Source: Mycobacterium xenopi
Lineage (GTDB): Bacteria; Actinomycetota; Actinomycetes; Mycobacteriales; Mycobacteriaceae
DNA length: 64,000 bases
Direction: 5' to 3'
NCBI RefSeq assembly: GCF_009936235.1
Contig: NZ_AP022314.1
Location: 310,001 to 374,000, forward strand
A model generated the notes under the pieces. That model was not told the DNA's origin, ran no database searches, and saw only the letters and a list, made by a program, of their open reading frames with translations. Positions 28,455 to 37,479 of this stretch are shown here, one piece after another (the first letter of the stretch is position 1; each line of letters begins with the position of its first letter). The translations under genes were made by a program, and so were the position numbers.

Positions 28455-28871
28455 TCAGCGCAGCCGAAAGATGACGGACCGCTGCACGACGAAGTTGATG
28501 ACCGTGGCCGTGCCCTGGGCCACCACAAACGCGAGCGGGACCGCCCAGTTTCGGTAATCCAGGAGCGCCAGGCAGAGGTGGTTGAGCCCGACCTGCACCG
28601 CGAAGGTCAGCCCGTAAAGCGCCATCACCGCGACGAACCGGGCGGTGCTGGGCGGCGCCTGAAACGTCCACCGCCGGTTGATCAGGTAGGCGGTGATGGT
28701 GCCGACGACGAAGCTGGTGGCTTTGGACAGGTCCACTTGCAGACCGACTGCCTTGTACAGCAGCACATACAGGCCGAAGTCGACAACCGCCGAGAGACCA
28801 CCGGTGACGATGAACCGCCACATCTGTGTGGTCAGGCTGAGCTGCGCGGCTGGCGGCGCGATCTCGGTCAT
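28455..28871 (-). CDS. GtrA-family membrane protein (Rv3789-like)
   Basis: A 138-residue protein with four predicted membrane segments of the GtrA family (FIVTGGLSAVVDFGLYVLL, then TSFVVGTITAYLINRRWTF). The homologous M. tuberculosis protein next to dprE1 has been proposed as a decaprenyl-phosphoryl-arabinose flippase or as an anchor for arabinosyltransferases. ATG 28871 is chosen; starts at 28910 or nearer the first membrane span are possible. Position directly before dprE1 supports a role in arabinan synthesis. Confidence 0.88.
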   Translation of the reverse strand: MTEIAPPAAQLSLTTQMWRFIVTGGLSAVVDFGLYVLLYKAVGLQVDLSKATSFVVGTITAYLINRRWTFQAPPSTARFVAVMALYGLTFAVQVGLNHLCLALLDYRNWAVPLAFVVAQGTATVINFVVQRSVIFRLR

Positions 28872-28928
28872 CGCGGGCAGTTTACGGGGCATTGCGGCCC
28901 GTCCGCGCAAGCCGAGCGCCCACTACCC

Positions 28929-29411
28929 CTAATTGGGGAACTTCACGTCGAGCAGCTCGACCTGGTTTTCGCCTTGCGGCGTCGAATAGGTGACCGTGTC
29001 CCCCGGCTTGTGCCCGGCCAGGGCGAGTCCCAGCGGGCTGCCGGCCGTCAGCGTCTCCGCTTCGCGGCCGATGGGGGTCTGCTCGACGATGGAGATCACC
29101 AGCATGGTGACCACCGAACCGTCGGGAAATCGCAAGGTCACCTCGGTGCCGGGCGGCAGTGTGGCGCCACCGTCGGACACCGGCCCGGCCCGCAGCACCC
29201 GGTCGAGTTCGTTGATGCGCTCATCGAGCGCTGCCAGTTCGTCGGCCCGCTGGATGGCGTCGGCGGCGTCACCGTGGTCGCCGACCATGCCGCGGTCGTT
29301 TTCGACCTCGACTTCCAGCCGGTCACGGCGCTGCCGCAGCCGCTGCAACTCTGCGGCGATGCGATCACGTGCTTCATCCGCAAGTCTTGTTGATTCGTCG
29401 TGCTCGCTCAC
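28929..29411 (-). CDS. GreA/Rnk-like protein (Rv3788-like)
   Basis: A 160-residue protein with an N-terminal charged coiled-coil of about 70 residues and a C-terminal FKBP-like domain (SPLGLALAGHKPGDTVTYSTP), the plan of GreA-type factors that enter the RNA polymerase secondary channel. The M. tuberculosis homologue binds polymerase but is not a transcript-cleavage factor. It is the first gene of the run leading into dprE1-embB, with a 57-bp gap to the GtrA-like gene. Confidence 0.88.
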   Translation of the reverse strand: MSEHDESTRLADEARDRIAAELQRLRQRRDRLEVEVENDRGMVGDHGDAADAIQRADELAALDERINELDRVLRAGPVSDGGATLPPGTEVTLRFPDGSVVTMLVISIVEQTPIGREAETLTAGSPLGLALAGHKPGDTVTYSTPQGENQVELLDVKFPN

Positions 29412-29705
29412 AATGCTGGCCTGTCTCGTGGGGCCACCGCGGCTGTTGCCGCGAAGCGCCCAGGTTGTCTGTCTGCCGTGCGCCCATTATGGCGCTGGGA
29501 ATCGGCTTGGTGGCGTTTCGTGTGGACGGTTAGCCGCCGCGAAGCTACCAGCTTGATGCTGTCGGTGGTATGCCCCCCGCTCATCGACATGATGAATGCC
29601 TAGCACGCATCACGGGCACGGGTGTGCCAAACCTGCCAATGGACGGCACCGCGGCCACCACCAGGCAACCGTCGATGGATTGCCGGTCGCCGGCTGCTCG
29701 ACCGG
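29412..29705. other. Intergenic region before the GreA-like gene
   Basis: 294 bases between the broken nitroreductase-like gene and the GreA-like gene, both on the minus strand. A 60-codon minus-strand ORF (29408-29590) is present but shows no recognisable protein features. This is the expected site of the promoter for the arabinan operon, but I cannot point to clear -10/-35 elements. Confidence 0.4.
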
Positions 29706-30980
29706 CTACTGGCCGTGCCAGCGGGCCTGGTGTGCGGCATGGGTAGACAAGTAAGCCCCCGGAGCGAAGAGCTCGTCGTAGAAGTCGGTGTCGATGTGTT
29801 GGGCCTGCAGGTACATCAGCACATGCACAGTGGGCACGGTGCCCGGCAGCTTGCCGAACGTGTCGTAGATGTAGGACGCCTCGAGTGTGACGAGCTCGGC
29901 GATCCCGTCGGGTGGCAGCGCTGACGAACGAACTTTCGGGGTGTCGGCCCATGGCCCGGGTGTCTCGCGGTGAAACGGCCCACCGGGCCCGAAGCGCCGC
30001 GTCACGAACTTTGCGACGCCAGCTTCCACCGAAGGTACGTGCGGCGGACTAAGTGTTTCGAAATAGCCGGGCAGCCCAGTGACATTCGGCAGCGGCCAGC
30101 GGTCGTCATGGTCGGCGACAAAGCCCAGCCCAGGTGCCCTCGGGTCACCGGATCCGCCGAGCACCGACAGCGCGTCCAGGCCGTCGTACATCCAGCCGCC
30201 CAGTCCCATGGCCTGCAATACCAGGACGCCGTTGTTTGCCGCGGTGGCCAATTCGGCGCTGGCCTCGGTCAGCGTGTACTGCTCGACAACGGACAGCGGG
30301 ACCGGGTCGCCAGCGTGACGCAGAGACGAAAACCGTTCCGTGCCAGGGATATTGCTTTCATTGACGTCGTCGTACACGAGATAGCCGTTGGCCGCGAAAA
30401 ACCAGAGATTGGACATCAAGTGCTCGGCCAGGTCAGCCACGGGGAACGCCAGAAGGCTGCCGGGGTGGTTGGCGACCCAGATGTTATGACCCTCCATGTA
30501 GGGTTCTTCGCGGGGCAGGTGCAGGCGGTGCTCGGAAATCCGGATGTACGAGTCGGCGGTGTGGCTGAGTCACTCCTCGATGCCGGTGAACGCGCGCGGC
30601 GGCTGGTCGCGGGTGGGCAACAGATAGGTTCCGGTGTCGTCGGTGAAGAACAGTTGGCTGGTATGGAATCCAGCCGCGGACGGGAATGTCCGCCCGGTCG
30701 CGCTGCCCGAATAGTTCGGCAGCGCAGGAGCGTAGTCGGGGTTGTAGGGAATGCCGTAGTGCCAACCGGTGACACCACCGGTGACCGCAAGCACCAGCGC
30801 GCGTTCCACCTCTGACAATGGCTGCGCAGGTTTGCGGCTGGTGAATGCCAATGCTCCGCTTGGAATCTGGCCGCCGACCGGGAATCGGCGCGATCGCCGC
30901 CCGGTGATCGCGGCCAGCAACGGAAATCGCCTCGCGTCGGCGAGCGCGGCCCGCTCGTGGTCGGAGATCGTCAAGCTCAT
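29706..30980 (-). pseudogene. Nitroreductase-like protein with an in-frame stop codon
   Basis: One frame runs from ATG 30980 to 29706 (424 codons) and is broken only by a TGA at 30570-30572, after FTGIEE and before LSHTADSYIRI. TGG to TGA (Trp to stop) is the simplest change. Both halves look like normal protein. The N-terminal RRSRRF and the later NLWFFAANGYL and MGLGGWMYDG hint at a nitroreductase-type flavin fold, but I am not certain of the family. It follows wzm by 71 bp on the same strand. If the stop is real, only a 136-residue fragment would be made unless the codon is read through. Confidence 0.6.
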
Positions 30981-31051
30981 CGCTTACCCCTGCGGCGCCC
31001 GCGCAACCACTGCCAAGACCTGCAAGGCGTGTCCCCGCGGCACGTACCCCC

Positions 31052-31882
31052 CTACACCCAATACGGCACCCGGGCGCGGTACTGGCGCATCGCGAACGCG
31101 GCGAGCACCCAACCCACAGCCGTCAACACCAATACCACTACCCAGTGTCGCAGCTCTTGGTGGGCGCCCAACAGCGGTGCGCGCACAATGTCGAGGTAAT
31201 GCAATAAAGGATTGAGCTCGACGATTTTCGACCACCTGCCAGCACCCTGCTGACGCAGCGTGTCGTCGTTCCAGATGATCGGCGTCATGAAGAACAGCAA
31301 CTGCACGACGGAAAACAACAACGGGCCGATGTCGCGGTAGCGGGTGGCCAGAATGCCGAAACACAGTGACACCCACACGGCATTCAGCACGATCAGCGCC
31401 AGCGCCGGAACGACCGAAAGGTCGGCCCACGACCATGGCTTGGGATAGATGACCGCGATGACGGCGTAGATGACGATGTTGTGCGCGAACAAGATCATCT
31501 GCCGCCACACCAGCCGGTAGACGTGCACGCTCAACGGCGTCGGCAATTGTTTGATCAATCCTTCGTTGGCGACGAACACTTCGGCGCCCTCCAGGATCGC
31601 GGCGTTGATCAGGTTCCAGACGATCAGACCGAGCGTCACATAGGGCAAATGCACCGCCAAATCCAGCCGAAACAGCTTGGAGTACAGGCCACCCATCGCG
31701 ACGGCGGTGGTTCCGGTGGCGATCGTGATCCAGAACGGGCCCAGCACCGAGCGTCGATACCGCTGCTTGATGTCCTGCCAACCCAGGTGCAGCCACAACT
31801 CGTGGCGGCGCCAGCCGTCGGTCAGATCACGCCAAGCGCGAGCCAACGACTTCGATCCGGCAGCATCGCCTGCGCGCGTCAC
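31052..31882 (-). CDS. wzm: Wzm, galactan ABC exporter permease (RfbD, Rv3783-like)
   Basis: A 276-residue ABC-2 type permease with six membrane segments. It begins with a short cytoplasmic region (LHLGWQDIKQRYRRSVLGPFW is the conserved entry) and ends RARVPYWV. With Wzt it moves lipid-linked galactan across the membrane. GTG 31882 is chosen because it overlaps the glfT1 stop as GTGA; the longer open frame upstream lies within glfT1. Order wzt-glfT1-wzm is translationally tight. Confidence 0.95.
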   Translation of the reverse strand: MTRAGDAAGSKSLARAWRDLTDGWRRHELWLHLGWQDIKQRYRRSVLGPFWITIATGTTAVAMGGLYSKLFRLDLAVHLPYVTLGLIVWNLINAAILEGAEVFVANEGLIKQLPTPLSVHVYRLVWRQMILFAHNIVIYAVIAVIYPKPWSWADLSVVPALALIVLNAVWVSLCFGILATRYRDIGPLLFSVVQLLFFMTPIIWNDDTLRQQGAGRWSKIVELNPLLHYLDIVRAPLLGAHQELRHWVVVLVLTAVGWVLAAFAMRQYRARVPYWV

Positions 31883-32787
31883 GACAACCCTTCCGGCCGG
31901 CGGAACTGCTCGCGACGACCCAAGCGCCGCAACCGAAACCACTCCAGCAAGCCGGCTGGGTCGCGGCGGGACACCAGAAAGAACCAGCCGAACCGCAACC
32001 ATTCCTGGGGTAGCAGCCGGCGTAGTCCCGGCTGGGACAGCAGATAACCGCGGTTGCGGTAGGTGAAGAAGCGCTTGATGGGATCCTCGGGATACTGGGT
32101 GTGCATCCGACCGCGAAGAATCGGTTTGAACTCCGCGGATCCGCACGGATGCAGGTACACCGCCTCCAGACAGGTGCCGAACGGCAGGCCGGAGCGCGCC
32201 AGCCGGCGGTGCATTTCCACTTCGTCGCCGCGGACGAACAGCCGCACATCGGGAACACCGACTGCCTCCAGCGTCGACGCGGCAAACAGCGCCCCGTTGA
32301 ACAATGACGCGATGCCCGGCAACAGATCCTGCCCGTCGCCGGTGCGCAATTCGCTTACTCGTCTGCGCCACACCAGACCCGGGCGCAACGGAAATGCCAA
32401 CCGCTGCGGGTCGTCGATGTCGCACACCATCGGCGACACCGCCGCCAGCCCGTGCTTTCTCGCGCAGGCCAGCAGGGTGGCCAGCACATGCGAGCTTTGC
32501 GGGTGCCCGTCGTCGTCGGCCAGCCATACCCAGTCGGCGCCCTGTGCCAGGGCATGCAGCATTCCGAGCGCGAATCCCCCTGCGCCGCCCAGGTTTCGGC
32601 GTGATCCGAGGTAGGTCGTCGGGATGGGTTGACCGGCCACCAGTTCGCGGACACGATCGTCGTGCCCGTTGTCGACGACGATCAGCTGATCAGGCAGCCG
32701 AGTCTGGCTGGTCAGTACATCAAGTGACTTCGCCAGCTCGTCCGGGCGCCGATGGGTGACCACGACGGCGCACACCGATTCGGTCAT
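31879..32787 (-). CDS. glfT1: GlfT1, galactofuranosyltransferase initiating galactan
   Basis: A 302-residue GT2-family enzyme. It adds the first galactofuranose residues to the rhamnosyl linker on decaprenyl phosphate. Seen: VVVTHRRPDEL at the N-terminus, the DDD metal-binding motif in WVWLADDDGHPQ, and a C-terminal amphipathic region. Length matches the M. tuberculosis protein (~304). It starts within the last codons of wzt (four-base overlap) and ends overlapping wzm. Confidence 0.96.
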   Translation of the reverse strand: MTESVCAVVVTHRRPDELAKSLDVLTSQTRLPDQLIVVDNGHDDRVRELVAGQPIPTTYLGSRRNLGGAGGFALGMLHALAQGADWVWLADDDGHPQSSHVLATLLACARKHGLAAVSPMVCDIDDPQRLAFPLRPGLVWRRRVSELRTGDGQDLLPGIASLFNGALFAASTLEAVGVPDVRLFVRGDEVEMHRRLARSGLPFGTCLEAVYLHPCGSAEFKPILRGRMHTQYPEDPIKRFFTYRNRGYLLSQPGLRRLLPQEWLRFGWFFLVSRRDPAGLLEWFRLRRLGRREQFRRPEGLS

Positions 32788-33593
32788 CCCGGTATCTCTT
32801 CACGCGCGGTCTCGGCCATCACTTCGCGCACGTGCCGGGCGGCGTCCTCGCCTTCGTAGGCGCGCACCACGTCCTCGATGCCGCCGGTCAGCCTGATGCT
32901 GCCGTGCTCGATCCACATCGCGGTCTTGCACAGCCGGGCCAAAAACTCGTTCGAATGGCTGGCGAAAACCAGGATTCCCGACCTTTCCACCAGGCGCTGC
33001 AGCCGCGGCTGCGCTTTCTTCAAGAAATCGGCGTCCACCGCGCCGATGCCCTCGTCGAGCAGCAGGATCTCGGGGTCGATGCTGGTGACCACCCCCATCG
33101 CCAGCCGCACCCGCATCCCGGTCGAATACGTGCGCAGCGGCATCGACAGGTAGTCGCCGAGCTCGGTGAACTCGGCGATTTCGTCGACCTTGGCCATCAT
33201 CTGCCTGCGGGTCTGCCCCAGGAACAGCCCGCGGATGATGATGTTCTCGTAGCCGGAGATCTCCGGGTCCATTCCGATGCCCAGGTCGAACACCGGCGCC
33301 ACGCGCCCGACCACCGTCGCCGAACCCCGCGTCGGCTCGTAGATACCCGAAAGCAGGCGCAGCAGCGTGGATTTGCCCGCCCCGTTGTGGCCCACCAGGC
33401 CCACCCGGTCGCCCAGGCTCAGCGACATCGTGATATCGCGCAGCGCCTCGATGATCACGACGTTGGACGTGTTGCGCCCGATCGTGCCGCCGGCGGCTTT
33501 GCCGAGGAAGGTTTTCTTCAACGACCGCGACTTGGCATCGAAGATGGGAAACTCCACCCACGCGTTGCGCGTCTCGATGCGAGGTCCAGACAC
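32784..33593 (-). CDS. wzt: Wzt, galactan ABC exporter ATPase (RfbE, Rv3781-like)
   Basis: A 269-residue ABC ATPase with Walker A GHNGAGKS (68-75), ABC signature YSTGM and Walker B ILLLDEGIG, in the subfamily of polysaccharide exporters. Its membrane partner is Wzm, two genes on. There is no extra carbohydrate-binding C-terminal domain, as in other mycobacterial Wzt. The gap to bpa upstream is 9 bp, so bpa, wzt, glfT1 and wzm form one operon. Confidence 0.95.
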   Translation of the reverse strand: MSGPRIETRNAWVEFPIFDAKSRSLKKTFLGKAAGGTIGRNTSNVVIIEALRDITMSLSLGDRVGLVGHNGAGKSTLLRLLSGIYEPTRGSATVVGRVAPVFDLGIGMDPEISGYENIIIRGLFLGQTRRQMMAKVDEIAEFTELGDYLSMPLRTYSTGMRVRLAMGVVTSIDPEILLLDEGIGAVDADFLKKAQPRLQRLVERSGILVFASHSNEFLARLCKTAMWIEHGSIRLTGGIEDVVRAYEGEDAARHVREVMAETAREEIPG

Positions 33594-33602
33594 CGGTGTT
33601 GC

Positions 33603-34133
33603 TTACAGGTATTGTCCGGTGCCCGATTGTCCGTGGCCGCTGTGCCGGTGGACACCCGGCGGCAGCGCGCCCTGGCGCATCTGCTCGAGCTGCGCGCGGG
33701 CCGCCATCTGCTGGGCGAACAGCGCGGTTTGGATGCCGTGAAACAGCCCTTCCAGCCACCCGACCAGCTGCGCCTGGGCGATGCGCAGCTCGGCGTCCGA
33801 CGGGGCGGCGCCCTCGTTGAACGGCAGCGTCAGCCGGTCGAGCTCCTCCCGCAGTTCCGGTGCCAGCCCGTCTTCGAGCTCTCGGATGCTGGTGGCATGG
33901 ATCTCGCGCAGCCGGTTGCGGCTGGCCTCGTCCAGCGGCGCAGCCCGCACTTCTTCGAGCAGCTGCTTGATCATCGTGCCGATCCGCATCACCTTGGCCG
34001 GCTGCTCGACCAGATCGGTCAGCGACTGATCCTCGGAGTCTTCGTCCGTCTGCGTCGCCATTGCGCGCGGATCGACGCCGCCGACGATCTCGACGTTGTC
34101 GTCGCCATTACCGGTACTCAATGCAGTCACCAC
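33603..34133 (-). CDS. bpa: Bpa (PafE), ATP-independent proteasome activator
   Basis: A 176-residue, mostly helical protein, nearly identical in its core (LTDLVEQPAKVMRIGTMIKQ) to the M. tuberculosis bacterial proteasome activator. It forms a ring and opens the 20S gate through its C-terminal GQYL motif, which is present. GTG 34133 gives the expected length; the frame is open further but the extra residues would fall in the Rv3779-like gene. Part of the tight run with wzt. Confidence 0.93.
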   Translation of the reverse strand: MVTALSTGNGDDNVEIVGGVDPRAMATQTDEDSEDQSLTDLVEQPAKVMRIGTMIKQLLEEVRAAPLDEASRNRLREIHATSIRELEDGLAPELREELDRLTLPFNEGAAPSDAELRIAQAQLVGWLEGLFHGIQTALFAQQMAARAQLEQMRQGALPPGVHRHSGHGQSGTGQYL

Positions 34134-34141
34134 CCTCGGTT

Positions 34142-36117
34142 CTAGGAGCTTGTCATGGCGGGCCGGCCGCGCCATTCGTAGATGCGGGCCTCGCCGTTGT
34201 CGTAGATCTTCACCCACGACTTGGACCTATCTAACGACACTAGTCCGTCGGGCATAACGAACCCTCTCACGGTTGGCGAGCTGGTCAAGATGTAGCGGAT
34301 GTTGAGTGCCCGGACCGCCTCGGGTACCCGTGGATCTGTGTCGGCGTCATCGGCGTAGGCCCAGAAAATGAAACGCTGATACCCCGGGCCCTGCTGCATC
34401 GGGTAGTCGTAGTGCGTCCACAGCGGGTGCAGGTCGGCCACCGCGTACATCCACGCGTGGCGTCAGTGTTGGCGTTGCCGATCAGCGTGTCACGCGCACC
34501 GGGCAGTCGGGCCAGATACGCCATCGCCTCCAGGTCGCGCTGGTCGATCATCACCGAGTCGTACTTGTCGCCGAACAAAAACCGGTGCCGGGGAAAGTAA
34601 TGCCAGGCGCTGACCAGGTTGGCGGCCACGAGAAGCACCGCCGCGGCCGCCGCCCACACCGGCGCCGCCACCGGGCGGGTCAAGAACCGGCCGACAAGCC
34701 GCTCGGCCGCCGCGACGACGACCATGACCAGCGCGAACAACGCAACACCGGCCATCGGCACCAGCAGCAGCGCCGTCGCGGCCGCAATCCGGCGCGGGTC
34801 TTTGTAGAAGAACTCGCCCAATCCTCCGGCCAGCGTTCCGATCGGCCCGCCCAGCGGTGTCCCGGCGTCGACGTTGGCCACGATCAGCACCAGCCACACC
34901 GCCAGCGGCCACCAAATTCTTCTGACCAACAAGATGAGTCCGCCGGCGGCGGCCAGTGCGATCAGCGCGTACTGGACGGGGAAGTCGTTCAAGTGGCGGG
35001 AGTGCTGGAACACAGCGTCGAACAGCCCGCGCTTCTTGCTCAGGTAGGTCAGGTAGGAATGCCCGGCGATCACGTCTTCCTGCTGTTTCACGCTGATGAA
35101 TTGCGGCAGCAGCACCAGCCCGCTGGGCACCGCGACCGTCGCCAGTGCCACGACGTCGGCCACCCGGCCGCGCACCGGCTGCCAGAGGGTTTCCAGCAGC
35201 CACCAGGCCGCGAGCAGCATGAGCACTACCACCCCGCCGGTGATATGCACCGAGAAGATCCCCACCAGCGCCAGCACCGCCACCGGGATGCGGTCGCGGT
35301 GCCGCAACGTGGAAGCGATCAGCACAAACGTGGGCGCCGCGAGGCCGTAGGCGGTCAGGTTGGGCATCGCCGCGGTGTCGAACTCGACGTAGGGCACCGC
35401 GGTGAACGACGCTGAGAGTGCGCCCGCGGTGGCCGCCGCGCCGGCGGTGCGCCACTGACTGGTCCGCATGCGCAGCATTCGCCAGGTCAGCAGCGCCGCG
35501 CTGACCGGAAACAACCAGATCGCGGCGGCCAGCGAACTCAAGGTGTAGGCGGTGGTGGGCGCGGCACCGGTCAGCTGGGCCAGTACCGCCGCCAGGGCGT
35601 GAAACGCCGACGGGTAGTACAGCAGCGCGTGGGTTTCGACGTTGCGCAGCTCGCCCATGTGGGTCGACGACGCCTGGCCGGTGTCGAGGATGAAGCGCAC
35701 GGTGTTGGCGTGCCAGACGGCGTCCCAGGTGCTGGGGATCGACTGCCAATGCGGGATGCCGCGAACCGCCGCGCAGCCGATCAGCACCGCTCCCAGCAGC
35801 ACGCCGGCGGCCACGGTGAGCGCCGGCCAGCCGGTGACCGCGCGGGATTCGCCGTCGGCGTCGCGATAGGGGTCCAGCAAGACCCGCAAACCCGCGACCA
35901 CCATGGTGACGACGAGCAGAGCGCCCAGCGCGGTCCATGCGTTCCAAACGATTCCGAGCGCACCGAACGGAATGATGGCCAGCGCCACCACTCCGTAGGT
36001 CAGCGCCGGGCCGGCGGCCACCGCGATCGGCCAGGTTAGCTGCGCGCTGCGCGCGACGATTGCTCCGGGGGCTATCAGCAACAACAATGCGGCAAGGATT
36101 CCGATTGTCAGCCCCAC
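34142..36117 (-). pseudogene. Rv3779-like GT-C membrane protein, one frameshift near the 3' end
   Basis: From GTG 36117 (GLTIGILAALLLLIAPG) a long multispan frame runs to about 34457, ending GARDTLIGNANTDAT. The remaining 102 codons, AWMYAVADLHPLWTHYDYP to the stop at 34142, are in another frame. One base is missing near 34454-34458. Restored length would be about 658 residues, close to the M. tuberculosis protein (~666). That protein is linked to polyprenyl-phosphomannose and galactosamine modification of the envelope. Given the otherwise intact sequence a sequencing error is a real possibility. Confidence 0.85.
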
Positions 36118-36225
36118 TGCACTAGTATGGCTGGCCGGGTGACCCGGCTCGGGACGGCGGGGACGTATCTGGGTGCCTCGCTGGTGTCGCGGTTTGCGGA
36201 CTGGCGGAATTCTAAGGTGGCTGAC
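36118..36225. promoter_or_regulatory. Divergent intergenic region, Rv3779-like / PLP enzyme
   Basis: 108 bases between two divergent genes, which must contain both promoters. An open frame continues through it on the plus strand but shows no conserved protein features. No clear -10 or operator is visible. Confidence 0.4.
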
Positions 36226-37422
36226 ATGGCATTCGACGTCGCCCGGGTGCGTGGACTGCACCCATCGCTGGGAGACGGCTGGGTGCACTTCGACGCCCCG
36301 GCGGGAATGCTGATTCCCGAGCATGTCGCCACCACGGTGTCGACGGCTTTCCGCAACTCGGTGGCCAGCACCGCCAGCGCTCACCCGTCGGCCTGGCGCA
36401 GTGCGGCCGTGCTGGAGGCAGCGCGGCAGGCGGTGGCCGATCTGGTCAACGGCGACCCGCGCGGCGTGGTGTTGGGCGCCGACCGGGCGGTTTTGCTGTC
36501 GTCGCTGGCGGGAGCGTCGTCGTCGCGGGCCGGGCTCGGCTACGAGATCGTCGTCACCCGGCTCGACGACGAAGCCAACATTGCTCCCTGGCTGCGCGCA
36601 GCAAACCGATTCGGCGCCAAGATCAAATGGGCCGAGGTCGACATCGAGACCGGCGAGCTGCCGAACTGGCAGTGGGAAAGCCTGATCGGCAGGTCGACTC
36701 GCTTGATCGCGGTCACCTCCGCGTCGGGCACGCTCGGGACGGTCACCGAGTTGCGTACCCTGACCAAGCTGATCCACGATGTCGGCGGCCTGGTGGTTGT
36801 CGACCACTCCGCCGCCGCGCCGTACCGGCTGCTCGACATCGAGGAAGCCGACGTTGACGTGGTGGCGGTCAACGCGGTCGCGTGGGGTGGTCCGCCGATC
36901 GGGGCCTTGGTGTTTCGCGATCCGGCGCTGATCAATTCGTTCGCCTCGGTCTCGACCAACCCGAACGCCACCGGCCCGGCGCGCCTCGAGATGGGCGTGC
37001 ACCAGTACGGTCTGCTCGCCGGTGTGGTCGCCAGCATCGAATACCTGGCCTCACTCGACGAATCCGCTCGGGGTACCAGACGTCAAAGGCTGGCGTACTC
37101 AATGGAATCGGCCAGCTCATACATGAGCCGAGTTTTCGACTACCTGATGGTGTCGCTGCGGTCGTTGCCGCTGGTGATGGTGATCGGCCGGCCCGAGATC
37201 CGGATTCCGGTGGTCAGCTTCGCTGTCCACGAGGTGCCGGCCGAGCGTGTGGTGCAGCGGTTGGCGGACAACGGGGTCCTGGCGATCTCGAACGCCAGCT
37301 CGCGGGTGCTCGACGTCATCGGGGTCAACGACGTCGGCGGCGCGGTCACCGTCGGACTGGCGCACTACTCGACGACCGCCGAGGTCGACCAGTTGGTGCG
37401 CGCGCTCGCCTCTTTGGGGTGA
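36226..37422 (+). CDS. Cysteine desulfurase-like PLP enzyme (Rv3778c-like)
   Basis: A 398-residue fold-type I PLP-dependent protein of the class V aminotransferase group. ATG 36226 (MAFDVARVRGLHPSLGDGW) gives exactly the length I recall for the M. tuberculosis protein; the upstream open frame from 36127 lies in the divergent promoter region. DHSAAAPYR carries the PLP-contacting Asp. In the position expected for the Schiff-base lysine I see NAVAWGGPPIGA with no lysine, so catalytic desulfurase activity is doubtful. A hairpin directly overlaps its stop. Confidence 0.8.
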   Translation: MAFDVARVRGLHPSLGDGWVHFDAPAGMLIPEHVATTVSTAFRNSVASTASAHPSAWRSAAVLEAARQAVADLVNGDPRGVVLGADRAVLLSSLAGASSSRAGLGYEIVVTRLDDEANIAPWLRAANRFGAKIKWAEVDIETGELPNWQWESLIGRSTRLIAVTSASGTLGTVTELRTLTKLIHDVGGLVVVDHSAAAPYRLLDIEEADVDVVAVNAVAWGGPPIGALVFRDPALINSFASVSTNPNATGPARLEMGVHQYGLLAGVVASIEYLASLDESARGTRRQRLAYSMESASSYMSRVFDYLMVSLRSLPLVMVIGRPEIRIPVVSFAVHEVPAERVVQRLADNGVLAISNASSRVLDVIGVNDVGGAVTVGLAHYSTTAEVDQLVRALASLG

Positions 37423-37478
37423 GCAGACGCAGAATCGCACGATTCGGTGCCCGAACGTGCGATTCTGCGTCTGCTCAC
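37419..37478. terminator. Bidirectional hairpin between convergent genes
   Basis: A perfect 23-bp stem starting GTGAGCAGACGCAGAATCGC, continued by five inner pairs (TTCGG/CCGAA) around a 3-base loop. It contains the stop of the PLP enzyme and ends one base before the stop of the quinone oxidoreductase. It belongs to the same family as those at 7101 and 26211. The absence of a T-run is usual for mycobacterial terminators. Confidence 0.8.
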
Positions 37479-37479
37479 G

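Noticed and set aside
31883..32527. Extension of wzm to 491 codons
   Set aside because: The added part overlaps glfT1 in another frame; GTG 31882 in the glfT1 stop is the expected start.
36118..37002. Extension of the Rv3779-like frame to 905 codons
   Set aside because: The added part is antisense to the PLP enzyme; the membrane protein begins at GTG 36117.
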